64,000 nt of DNA, from the NCBI GenBank assembly GCA_022749755.1, contig CM040443.1, positions 15,763,744-15,827,743 on the forward strand, read 5' to 3'. Made by a program: the position numbers and the translations under genes. Numbering within the stretch: the stretch's first letter is position 1; every line of letters begins with the position of its first letter. The DNA comes from Azadirachta indica (lineage: Eukaryota; Streptophyta; Magnoliopsida; Sapindales; Meliaceae). This document shows positions 1-10,125 of this stretch, piece by piece. The notes beneath the pieces are model-generated. The model was not told the origin of the DNA. It worked only from the letters and a program-made list of their open reading frames with translations, and ran no database searches.

Positions 1-890
1 TTATTTACGGAATACTATACATTTTAAAGTAATTACTTTATGTTGTGTATAATGACCCGGATTTTATCAATTGGATTATAAGTTTTACAATTTTTAAAAC
101 AATAATAATATTTTTATCCTTAAAATTTTGTTTAAATAACAAATTAAGAATTACTTCAATAATTTTAATAAGTTAGTCTTTGATTTTAGTTGAATTTTAC
201 TTTTACATAGGTTCGAGGTATAAATTATATCGTATCACATCGATTTGACCTAAAACTTTAGGTTTATTTGTGTATTATATTGAATTCATATAAAATTCTT
301 AAGTAGTCCGTCCAATATGTTCTACAAATCCACAAGATTGAATTTATCCTAGTCAATCTACACGATTTCCTAAGTCCCTACTAACAATTAAACAATTATA
401 TTTACATGTTTAAAAATTCTTAATTTAAAAGAAGGTCAAAGAATATTTATAGTTATCCTATCTTAGGGCAATTAAAAATTTTCAATTCAATGGAAGACCT
501 GCCAAAACATATGTATTTAATTTACATAATGATATTTATTTTATATAAGAAATAAATATATTGTTTTTAATAACATCTAAAAAGTCAAGTTAAACTAAAA
601 TTTATCAAATTATCTTTCTAAAAGAAGATTAAAATCAAAATTACTTTAATAATTACCATTCTCTAAAAAAAAATATTTTAATTATTATTATCATATTCCA
701 ATTAATCTCATAAATATTAAAATTAAAATATAAATTTTATGTAAATTTAAAAAAGTCTTAACATCGCTTGATTTAGTTTTTAAAAAATTATTAATATAAA
801 TTTTGATAATTTTTTAAAAATTAAATTAAATATTCATATTTATGACAACCGTACATATTAACCCCTGTTGTTTTTTTTAATATTAAATTC

Positions 891-1070
891 GTGTCCAGTG
901 GCGAAGCCACGTTGGGACCTGCAGCTCTATAAAAATTTTGAAGATTTTTTGAACGGAAATTATCAATTTTGATCTTTAAAATTATATTTTTATTACCTTA
1001 TCCTTATAAAATTTTGGATATTATATTTTGACCTTTAAATATTAATCCTAATTTCGCCACCGCTAGTGTC
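891..1070. mobile_element. Putative small MITE-like element
   Basis: A segment of about 170 bp is bounded by imperfect inverted termini: CAGTGGCGAA at 896-905, and the complement of a matching CGGTGGCGAA ending near 1063. GTGTC occurs directly outside both ends (891-895 and 1066-1070) and could be a target duplication. The interior is AT-rich and non-coding. The short termini and small size suggest a non-autonomous DNA transposon. The superfamily cannot be decided from one copy, and the match is short enough to be chance. Confidence 0.4.
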
Positions 1071-1384
1071 GTATTGGTTCCACTCAAATTTATGCAGTGT
1101 TCCTATCCAATTTATACCTCTACTTATTACCAATAAAATTAGTAAAATTGAGTGAATTATATCCTAATTTGCACTCTCTGCTACTACTTACCCCACACTT
1201 TTTGCTAAAAAAATAAAATATGAAAACAATGCCAACTACAGCTGCAAATTGCATTGGTGTGAAATGCAAAGGCGGCCCGGCGTGGAACTGAAATATTAAA
1301 TTCCCATCCAAACCTTTGACTTCGCCTTTTCTTCAATGCTAAGCTGTTGTCTTTTTTTCTTTTTTAACTTTTTTTTTATGTTTA

Positions 1385-1489
1385 CCAGTTACTGTTATAG
1401 CCGGTCATCTCGAAGCCACAAAGTCCACCAGACATTGATGCTAGAGAATAACAAACCCAGTTACTGTTATAGCCGGTCATCTCGAAGCC
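1385..1489. repeat. 33-bp perfect direct duplication
   Basis: The 33 bases at 1385-1417 recur without mismatch at 1457-1489, an offset of 72 bp. The core contains ATAGCCGGTCATCTCGAAGC. This is a recent local tandem duplication some 500 bp upstream of the receptor start. No function is apparent. Confidence 0.85.
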
Positions 1490-1799
1490 TCTAAGCTTTA
1501 CTAAGATAATCAGTTATAGCATTATTTGATTAAGTATAACAATTTAGTCCACAGCCAGCTCAGAAGCCACGAGTAATTAAAGTTAAAAGTTGGGACTGAT
1601 TTGTTATGATTGATTATATCTAAATTTGTTATTTTGGAAACGATTAGGTTAAAAAAATGTTATTATCCGTTCCCCAATCTCTGAGTTCTGCCTGACCCTT
1701 AGGCTTGCAACGGCAGCAATGAAACCGGTTATTTTGTTCTGGTTTTGTTGTTTGTGTTAAATACAAAACCGTGTTGAAGTCAAACCTCATGCCACCCAC

Positions 1800-2017
1800 C
1801 ATTTATTCTTTCTCTATCTGACAGCTCTGTCATCTTCTTCTTCTTCTTCAGATTCACAATTGATCAAACATGAAAACAAAAACAAACCCATCACCACTTT
1901 TGATTTCTTTCTCTTTTACCTTCTTATGTGGATTCTCCACTTAAAACCCACTACAAGCAAAAGCAAAAGAAAAAGCATGATTTCTGATAAGGGTTTCGTT
2001 GGTTCTTGATTCTCTAC
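1800..2017 (+). promoter_or_regulatory. PSKR1: Probable PSKR1 5' leader with CTT tract
   Basis: The region before the receptor ATG contains a pyrimidine run of CTT repeats at about 1833-1849, typical of plant core promoters and 5' UTRs, followed by an A-rich leader. No clear TATA box at the right distance can be claimed, and the transcription start is not known from sequence. Confidence 0.45.
1870..2009 (+). promoter_or_regulatory. Two overlapping upstream ORFs before PSKR1
   Basis: An ATG at 1870 opens 24 codons and stops with TAA at 1942-1944. A second ATG at 1926, in another frame, opens 27 codons and stops with TGA at 2007-2009, eight bases before the ATG at 2018. A third ATG at 1977 is in the second frame. 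If transcription starts upstream of 1870, scanning ribosomes meet these first, which would lower or condition receptor translation. This is an inference that depends on the start site and on the leader being unspliced. Confidence 0.45.
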
Positions 2018-5000
2018 ATGCGCATTCACATACCAGTTTTTATTTCTCTTTGGTTGGGTTGGGTGGCTGATATGGACTTTCAAGATTTCTGGTTGGTTGT
2101 AATTCTTGTTGGGTTCTGCTTCCAAGCTCAGGTATTTCATTCTCAGAACCTCACCTGCAATCCTCATGATTTGGTAGCATTGCAAGATTTCATGAACAAT
2201 TTCGAGTCAGGGATTGATGGCTGGGTAGCCAATTCATCATCTGATTGCTGTAACTGGGTAGGCATCACTTGCAATTCTTCATCTTCTCTTGGATTAAATG
2301 ATACTATAGGTTCTGCTAGGGTTACTAAGCTGGTTCTTGATAGAAGAAGATTAACTGGAAAATTATCTGAATCATTAGGCAATTTGGATCAACTTAGATT
2401 CCTGAATCTTTCTCGCAATTTTCTTAAAGGTTCACTGCCTGTGTCATTGTTCCATTTGCCTAATTTGGAGGTCTTAGACTTGAGCTCTAATGACTTAGTT
2501 GGCCCACTTCCACAAAGCGTCAACTTACCCTCAATCCAATATCTTAGCATTTCTTCCAATTCATTAAACGGTTCACTTTCTACTCATATTTGCGAGAATT
2601 CTACCCAAATTCGTGTTATTAACTTAGCAGTGAACTATTTCTCTGGTGATCTTTCACCTGGACTGGGGAATTGTGCTTCTTTAGAAGACCTGTGTCTTGG
2701 CATGAATGACCTCACTGGTGGTATCGCTGAAGATATATTTCAGCTCCAAAAGTTGAGGCTTTTAGGCCTTCAAGACAACAAACTTTCTGGTCAGCTCAGT
2801 CATGGTATTGCTAATCTATCTAGCCTTGTTCGTTTAGATATATCAACCAATAATTTTTCAGGTAATATCCCTGATATTTTTGATAAACTAGGTAGGTTTC
2901 AATATCTTGTAGCCCATTCCAATAAATTCATTGGTAGGATACCTACTTCACTCTCCAATTCTCCAACGATTAATTTGCTTAACTTGAGGAATAACTCCTT
3001 GGAGGGTTCTTTAGATCTTAATTGTTCAGTTTTGTCTAATTTGACCTCTCTTGATTTAGGTACTAATAAGTTTTATGGTTCTCTGCCCAAAGATCTTCCC
3101 TCTTGTAGACAATTGAAAAACATCAATCTTGCCCGCAACAATTTCAGTGGTCAAATCCCAGAAAGCTACAAAAATTTTCACAGCCTCTCTTATCTTTCCC
3201 TCTCCAATTCCAGCATATTTAATCTTTCATCTGCCCTCCAAGTCCTACAGCAGTGTAGGATGCTAACAACTCTGGTCCTTACCTTGAATTTCCCTAATGA
3301 AGAATTGCCTGCTGATCCCAGTCTGCATTTTGAAAATTTAAAAGTTCTTGTTATTGCAAGTTGTAGGCTTACAGGTTCTATACCTCAATGGTTGAGTGGT
3401 TGCACCAAACTGCAGTTGTTGGATTTATCTTGGAATCGGTTGAGTGGACCAATTCCGGCATGGTTTGGCAGTTTTCAGGATCTCTTTTACTTGGACTTAT
3501 CGAACAACACCTTCAGAGGGGAGATTTCGAAAAGTATGACTGGTTTACCAAGCCTCATCAGCAGGAATATCTCATTGCAGGAGCCTTCCCCGGATTTCCC
3601 ATTTTTCATGAAAAGAAATGAAAGTGCTAGAGGGTTACAGTATAATCAAATTTGGAGCTTTCCCCCAACTATTGACCTTAGCCATAACTTTCTTGATGGG
3701 TCAATCTGGCCGGAGTTTGGGAATCTGAAAAAGCTCCATGTGTTGGATTTGAAATTTAATAATTTATCTGGATCAATTCCTAGTGAATTATCTCAGATGA
3801 CAAGCTTGGAGAATCTAGATTTGTCCCATAACGATTTATCTGGATCCATACCTCCTTCATTGGTAAATCTCAGCTTTCTGTCGAAATTTAGTGTTGCCTA
3901 CAATCTGCTCTTTGGGAAGATCCCTTCAGGAGCCCAGTTTCAGACTTTTCCAAATTCAAGCTTTGAAGGAAATCTTCTTTGTGGTGAGCATCGATCCTCT
4001 TGTGGGAACACTGATGGAAAAATTGACCACGTGCCTGTTGGATCAACTAAAAGCTCAGGAAGAAACAAAGATATTATCGTAGGAATGGTTATTGGGATAA
4101 TATTTGGGACTGCTTTTCTTCTTATCCTCATGTTCATAATTTTGTTGCGGGCATACAGGCGGGGGGAGGTTGATCCTGAAAAGGAGGACAATGACACCAA
4201 TGATAAAGATTTGGAAGAACTTGAGTCAAAATTAGTAGTTTTGTTTCAAAATAAGGAGAAAGAAATCTCCATTGACGACCTTTTGAACTCTACCAACAAT
4301 TTTGACCAAGCAAATATCATAGGCTGTGGGGGCTTTGGTTTGGTTTACAGAGCCACCCTTCCTGATGGTAAGAAGGTTGCTATCAAACGGCTCTCTGGTG
4401 ACTGTGTTCAGATGGACAGGGAATTCCAAGCTGAAGTTGAAGCCCTTTCAAGAGCACAGCATCCGAACCTTGTCCATCTTCAAGGATATTGTATGCATAA
4501 AAATGACAGGCTCTTAATATATTCTTACATGGAAAATGGTAGCTTGGATTATTGGTTACATGAGAAACTTGATGGACCATCCTCTCTTGATTGGAATACA
4601 AGGCTTCAAATTGCTCGAGGGGCAGCAAGAGGACTTGCTTATTTGCATCAATCATGCGAACCTCATATTCTTCACCGTGACATTAAGTCCAGTAATATCC
4701 TTTTAGATGAGAATTTTGAAGCCCACTTGGCCGATTTTGGTCTTGCTAGGCTCATACTCCCCTATGATACTCATGTTACTACTGATCTTGTCGGGACACT
4801 GGGCTATATCCCTCCTGAATATGGCCAGGCTGCTGTTGCTACTTATAAGGGCGATGTGTATAGTTTTGGGGTTGTACTTTTGGAACTTCTTACTGGGAGA
4901 AGGCCGATGGATATGTGTAAGCCAAAGGGATCGAGAGATTTGATATCATGGGTGATACGAACAAAGAAAGAAAATGGAGGAAGTGAGGTGTTAGATCCTT

Positions 5001-5140
5001 TCATCTTTGACAAGCAGCACGATAAGGAAATGTTGCAGGTCCTTGATATTGCATGCCTGTGCTTAAATGAATCCCCGAAAGTGAGACCTACAACTCAGCA
5101 GCTAGTGTCTTGGCTTGACAACATTGATATCAACATCTAG
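2018..5140 (+). CDS. PSKR1: Phytosulfokine receptor 1-like LRR receptor kinase
   Basis: Single-exon gene for a plasma-membrane receptor of 1040 residues (Arabidopsis PSKR1 has 1008). In the family it binds the sulfated pentapeptide phytosulfokine together with SERK co-receptors and promotes growth. Visible parts are a signal peptide, an N-terminal cap with the CCNW motif (77-80), about twenty LRRs, and the island domain at about 513-552 with EPSPDFPFFMKRNESARGLQ. A transmembrane helix lies at about 686-711. The kinase has the glycine loop GCGGFG (769-774), Lys790, HRDIKSSN (886-893) and DFG (906-908), so it is an RD kinase and all catalytic residues are present. The stretch near 947-965 matches the region proposed as a guanylate-cyclase centre in PSKR1. 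Start: ATG 2018 is the first in frame. ATG 2072 (1022 residues) begins directly before the hydrophobic signal and is a real alternative. Confidence 0.96.
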   Translation: MRIHIPVFISLWLGWVADMDFQDFWLVVILVGFCFQAQVFHSQNLTCNPHDLVALQDFMNNFESGIDGWVANSSSDCCNWVGITCNSSSSLGLNDTIGSARVTKLVLDRRRLTGKLSESLGNLDQLRFLNLSRNFLKGSLPVSLFHLPNLEVLDLSSNDLVGPLPQSVNLPSIQYLSISSNSLNGSLSTHICENSTQIRVINLAVNYFSGDLSPGLGNCASLEDLCLGMNDLTGGIAEDIFQLQKLRLLGLQDNKLSGQLSHGIANLSSLVRLDISTNNFSGNIPDIFDKLGRFQYLVAHSNKFIGRIPTSLSNSPTINLLNLRNNSLEGSLDLNCSVLSNLTSLDLGTNKFYGSLPKDLPSCRQLKNINLARNNFSGQIPESYKNFHSLSYLSLSNSSIFNLSSALQVLQQCRMLTTLVLTLNFPNEELPADPSLHFENLKVLVIASCRLTGSIPQWLSGCTKLQLLDLSWNRLSGPIPAWFGSFQDLFYLDLSNNTFRGEISKSMTGLPSLISRNISLQEPSPDFPFFMKRNESARGLQYNQIWSFPPTIDLSHNFLDGSIWPEFGNLKKLHVLDLKFNNLSGSIPSELSQMTSLENLDLSHNDLSGSIPPSLVNLSFLSKFSVAYNLLFGKIPSGAQFQTFPNSSFEGNLLCGEHRSSCGNTDGKIDHVPVGSTKSSGRNKDIIVGMVIGIIFGTAFLLILMFIILLRAYRRGEVDPEKEDNDTNDKDLEELESKLVVLFQNKEKEISIDDLLNSTNNFDQANIIGCGGFGLVYRATLPDGKKVAIKRLSGDCVQMDREFQAEVEALSRAQHPNLVHLQGYCMHKNDRLLIYSYMENGSLDYWLHEKLDGPSSLDWNTRLQIARGAARGLAYLHQSCEPHILHRDIKSSNILLDENFEAHLADFGLARLILPYDTHVTTDLVGTLGYIPPEYGQAAVATYKGDVYSFGVVLLELLTGRRPMDMCKPKGSRDLISWVIRTKKENGGSEVLDPFIFDKQHDKEMLQVLDIACLCLNESPKVRPTTQQLVSWLDNIDINI

Positions 5141-8100
5141 CTTTCTTATGTAATTGAGGGAAACTTTGGTTGTACAACTGGGGATACTTCGCCTTAACTG
5201 CTACACTTGGTGCCTCTGTAAATTAATGTACTTTTTCTATACAAACACCGATCCTGCTGTAAATATTCATCCACCCACATACCTGGATTCACAGAGTTTG
5301 CTGCTCTGACACATTGTGAGTCTTTATCATTCAAATTTGTCTTATGTTTGAAGCAAACATTGATTCTCAAACATGTATAAAATGAAAGCTCTGAATTTTT
5401 TTTGTATATTATTTATGGCAGTTCATGTTTGATACATGATGCATGATTTCTTGTGTAAACAAATTCCCCACCGTCAACAACATATTGATTTTCACTGTCT
5501 CATCTAGAGCCTTAGTTAGTACATTCAATTAGATTGATAGATTGCTTGAATTTGGAATTCTTTGTGAGCTTCAATTCAGTCATTTGGAGCTCAAACATAC
5601 TCTGTTCTTTTGATTTGTGTTCTGAGCTCTACTAAAAAGATTTTAGGGTTACATGGAAAGTTGGAAATGATAGACATGATTGCATCTGATTGAGATAATT
5701 TTTAATTACTCATTTTTTATTAAGAATATATTTAAAATTAGTGTTAATAGCTTTTAGTTTGCAGCTAAATTTTTTAAATTAAAGAAAAGGATAATGGACA
5801 CCCACTAGCTATGTAGGATAAAGGAAAACTGTGAAGTGAGGACACTAATTCATTTGGGAATAAAATAGTCTAAATGTGTGTAAATATTCAGTGCTGCTTC
5901 ATACGTGCACCCATGAAAGCTTCTAAGGGAAGGGGCTACAACGTTACGTACAATGTGTGCATTTACCGAAATTTTTTGTACTGCCGATTGTAATACCAGT
6001 GATATTTTGTATTGTCTTTAAACAAAGAGGTAACTAATCTGAATTTTAACTTAATTTTATTTGTGTTTGTATCGTATTAAATTTTTTTTTTTAAATATTA
6101 GTATTAAAATTAAAAAAGAAAGTATCAAGATACATACCCTAAATTTAGTATGCATTTATTGACGTTTTGAGAATTTACGAAGCATTTTGCATGGGAAGCA
6201 TCAAAATTCAAAAGTTGGAAATTAATGAATCCCTGAATGAGTAGTGATTGAAACTGAATAGGCACGGCAACATATAAAGTCAAACAAGTTGGCTATTTAT
6301 TTATGTATTTGTTTGTAAAGTCAACAGTTGTATGCTGCCTACCATGCCAATATTTGTCAATGAGTTCAAGAATCCTCTGTTACTAGAAAGTACTACAATT
6401 TAGAATTTCTTCATTATGAATTTTCATTTCTTCAATTTTTTTTTTAATCAAAATTAAGATAAACAACATACACACTTTTAAATTCTTCTTAGAAAAAAAA
6501 TTTTAATCTCAATTTTTTTAAAAAAAATATTCATGCAAATTTCCTTTTAATGAAAAATATTCTTAATTTTTAATCAATTTTTGCTTTCTATAAAAATCAT
6601 AATCAATTTAAGAATTAAATATTTTCAATTTCTTATTTTTTTAAAAATATTTTTGTCAAAATTTGTGAATGAAAGAGTATATTTGACCAAAATTTAGAGG
6701 TGTGTACGCTTTTTTTTTTTTTCTTTAAAGTTGTGCAATAATAAATTGTAATTGAGAGTATGTATAAGTCTTAAATAAATAAATAAGCAAATTGGTAGTC
6801 AATAACGGGAAATTCTTGCTATATGAAGAAGATGCAGATGAATGTGAAAGTGAGTCAATAGTCATAGATAGAACCATAAGGTTTGTAGAAATTGTAATCA
6901 AAATATGAAGACTAATTTTTGGGATATTTAATTTAATTTAATTTAATACATAATAAAATAATAAGGGGCAGATCAGATAAGATTTTTGTACCGATTTCTT
7001 CTTTTTATTTTATTTTTTAATAATAAAATATTGCGAGAGTGGCGGGTCAACTTCATGCAATTTGGACGTGGGCTGCCCTGCCAATTGGCCCACCTTTACT
7101 ATTCTATCCTCTTCTTACCAACCATCTTTTTTTTTTTCTTTTTTAAATAAATATTTTTCATAATTTAAAGTTAAAAAAAAAAAAGCGTTTTAAATGTTTT
7201 GATTCGATTTTTTATTAATTAAAAGAATTTTTTAATGATAAAAATTATATTTAAATTTTTAGATATCATTTGAGTTGTATTGAAGAAGAACTTTTAAGAA
7301 TTAAAAAAAGATATTTTTTTTATTAAAAAACTCAAAATTTAGATTTTTTAATAATTTTGTTTTTTAAACTTATTTTAGAATTTGAATTATGTAAAACACT
7401 CTTATTTTACTTTGAATTTAAAATTATTTTTTTAAAAACTTGTCTATCAAAATATTTATTCAATTTAAATAATTAATAAATTTTCATTAAAAATTCTAGT
7501 TAAAAGAAGTTTTATTTATAAAAGTTTTACTTAAAAGAAATTCTACTTGAAAAACTTTATTGGAAGTCATATTTCAACTTTCATTTTTAGGAGTTGGGTG
7601 ATTTTCATCTGTTAAATAATGAAATTAGATAATTAAAATTATTTTAAGTAATTAATATGGATGATTTGTTTTCTCGCTTGTAACTTTAGGGCTAGCTTTA
7701 AGACTCGAATTTGCCCATGGGCAACAAGCAATTGATAGGTTAGTCGATTGTCAACTCATCTTTTATCATAAAATCACGTTATCACGTTTCAGATTCAAAC
7801 TTGAATAATTATTTAGAATGTTTAAGATTACTTAACAAAAATAAATTAATTAATTAATAAGTTGAAATTACCCCAACAATTAGAGGTGGTAAATGTTGTT
7901 TATTAATTCCATACTCATTTATGTTTGATATTTAATATAAAATGATAACACTTCAATATTTTAAATAAATTATAAAAATGTGAATACGGTTAAAGAAGAT
8001 AACAAAAATTCTTGTGGTCAAATAGTATTCACCCAAAAAAAGTTTCAATAAATAAAAAATACTTAAAATAGGATACGATTATATTTTTATTTGATAAGAA

Positions 8101-9864
8101 ATAAATTAGGTCGTAATTGTTTCAGTTAAAACAATTTCATCTCTAACATCGACCTATACGAAACTAAACAATATCTAAAATCAATCTGAGATAATTTATT
8201 AAAAGTAATTACCTATATCTCTACTTAGTATTTTGTCAAAGTATAATATATGCGTATTCCCAATAATCGAAACTTTTAGATTTTATATATATTGAGATAT
8301 TTATTTAGATAAGAATTTTGTATATAATTTTTAAGAATTCAGTGTTAAATTATAGTAATTAAGCGCTGAAAAATTAATAATAATATATGTTTCATAATTA
8401 TTTTATTGTCAAACATGTTATTGTTTATTTTATTTTCATTAATTTTAATAAAAAAATTATTAAGAGAATCAAATGCTTTACTAACCAAAATCAACTTGCT
8501 TGCTTTTGCATTAATTTTCATTTTTTATATATCATATAGGTTTGAACATGAATGAATATGATAGAGGGTTGACAAAATTTTATCAACTGACTGATTCTCA
8601 TACCCTTGGTTTACTAAAACAATTATTAATCCCCATTAACATAAGGTGTATTTAAGATATTTTCTTAAAAAATTTTTGGCCTCAACTTGTATATATGAAA
8701 AGTCAGAATAATAACTACTTTATACAATATACTTCTCGCTAAATTAAAATTCAAGTTGCAAATAAACTATTACTGTATTATACTATAATATAATACAATT
8801 CAATGCAATACAATAATATTCTTTTTGTGAAAATAAATAAAAAAATTAAAAAGTTGTTTCCGTAATTTTTTGGATTTGACGACAATACACTGAATGTATT
8901 GTTACGTATAATTTTTTATGAAATGTAAAATTTTAAAAAAGAGATTTTAAAAAAATTGTTGTTAATTTATTACCATACAAACAATAAGGAACAAAGAAGA
9001 ATATAATAATATTGGAATGTTAAATTTATATAGATAGAGCAAGCAAATAATGAGAAAGTATGGATGTAAAAACTAAATCAATAGAGTTGTTATTTATTTG
9101 ATTTGGTGTTGAGAAAATCTTGAAAAAGGTTTCCCACTAATTCTATTTAGTAATACAAACAAATAAGAATAGAACGTGTAATTTATATATAAATTTAAGA
9201 ATATAACGTTTATAATTATTACGTATTTTATATTTTTAAGAAAATATAAAATTCATAAATTTAAAAGAAAATAAAGATAAATACATGATAATAAATGCAA
9301 TTATACCCTTTTAATTTGTATGCAAAATTTTTTATAAAAATTAATATCTTTTGCATTAGTTTAATACAAATAGTGCAAAAACCACGTCGGAGGTGTAGAG
9401 AACAGACGCTTTTTACTTTTGAAAAAAAAAAATATCAACATAAATTAGGTTTTCATTTGTAATTGTAATAGAAGCACCACCACCACTATTACCCATGCCA
9501 ACAATCCACTAAAGATCTCCTCCGTCCACCCAACTCAATTTCAATTTTATATTTCGTTCTCAAGAGTGTCAAGCGGCAAGTGTTTTGATGCTGCTTGCTT
9601 GCCACGTAACAGGCTGGGTATAAAATGGAACAGATATTATTTATTGTAAGCACACAATTCATTTTAAATGTATTTCGTAGTTTATAACTCAAAATATATT
9701 TTCAATCAACAATGCTTTTTTTTTTTTTTGGCCTTTCTATTCAGCATCCTCATCATTGAAAATCTTACAATGGGTATTTGACAAACTGTAGTATCATGAC
9801 ATCTTTGAAATATAAAAAACATTATCTCAAGAAACATAAGTGAAAAGGTATTTGTTATTAAATA
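5141..9864. other. Intergenic region between convergent genes
   Basis: Contains the 3' ends of both flanking genes (receptor on +, reductase on -) and otherwise AT-rich DNA with long A and T runs, especially 6420-6680 and 7130-7560. All ORFs are short and unlike known proteins. No RNA gene or recognisable transposon was seen, although some palindromic AT-rich stretches (for example 8760-8910) could be decayed MITEs. Confidence 0.65.
9640..9645 (-). promoter_or_regulatory. Possible polyadenylation signal of the reductase
   Basis: An AATAAA on the minus strand lies about 220 bp beyond the reductase stop codon, at a usual 3'-UTR distance. Such hexamers are frequent by chance in AT-rich DNA. Confidence 0.3.
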
Positions 9865-10125
9865 TCAGGCATTGGATTCCACATCATCTTCCATCTCCCT
9901 CACAGCTTGAAGAGGGCCACTACCAAACATGAAGCCACTGTCTCCAAGTTTATTCAGTGGTTCATTTCCAAATAAACATACCTGTGGCTCAATCTGGTTC
10001 AATCGGTTCCACTCATCATCTGATAGAGACCAGTTGAAAATGTCTATATTTTTCCTTATCCGCTCAGGCTTCAAGCTACAAGGTAGAACACTTGTACCCC
10101 TCTGCAGTCCCCACCGTAGAATAAC
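9865..10125 (-). CDS. Aldo-keto reductase exon 3 (C-terminus)
   Basis: Codes for residues 275-360, starting [20 protein letters not shown] directly after an AG acceptor and ending VESNA before TGA (9867-9865). RWGLQRGTS and the PERIRKN cofactor segment are typical of the family C-terminal barrel. Cys290 occupies the position usually held by the Lys that contacts the NADPH 2'-phosphate. The far tail is family-specific. Confidence 0.88.
   Translation of the reverse strand, partial: VILRWGLQRGTSVLPCSLKPERIRKNIDIFNWSLSDDEWNRLNQIEPQVCLFGNEPLNKLGDSGFMFGSGPLQAVREMEDDVESNA

Larger units (their letters stand above)
1..1799. other. AT-rich intergenic region upstream of PSKR1
   Basis: Very AT-rich non-coding DNA with many stops in all frames. 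No convincing gene was seen. The only structures noted are a small MITE-like element (891-1070) and a 33-bp perfect direct duplication (1385-1489), both listed separately. The distal promoter of the receptor gene must lie in the right part. Confidence 0.7.

Noticed and set aside
2006..2017. Receptor start at 2006 and reductase start at 19690.
   Set aside because: Both positions are TTG codons. The first in-frame ATGs are at 2018 and 19669.
2164..4943. Antisense and alternative-frame ORFs inside the receptor gene.
   Set aside because: They are shadows of the PSKR1 coding sequence, without protein-like features of their own.
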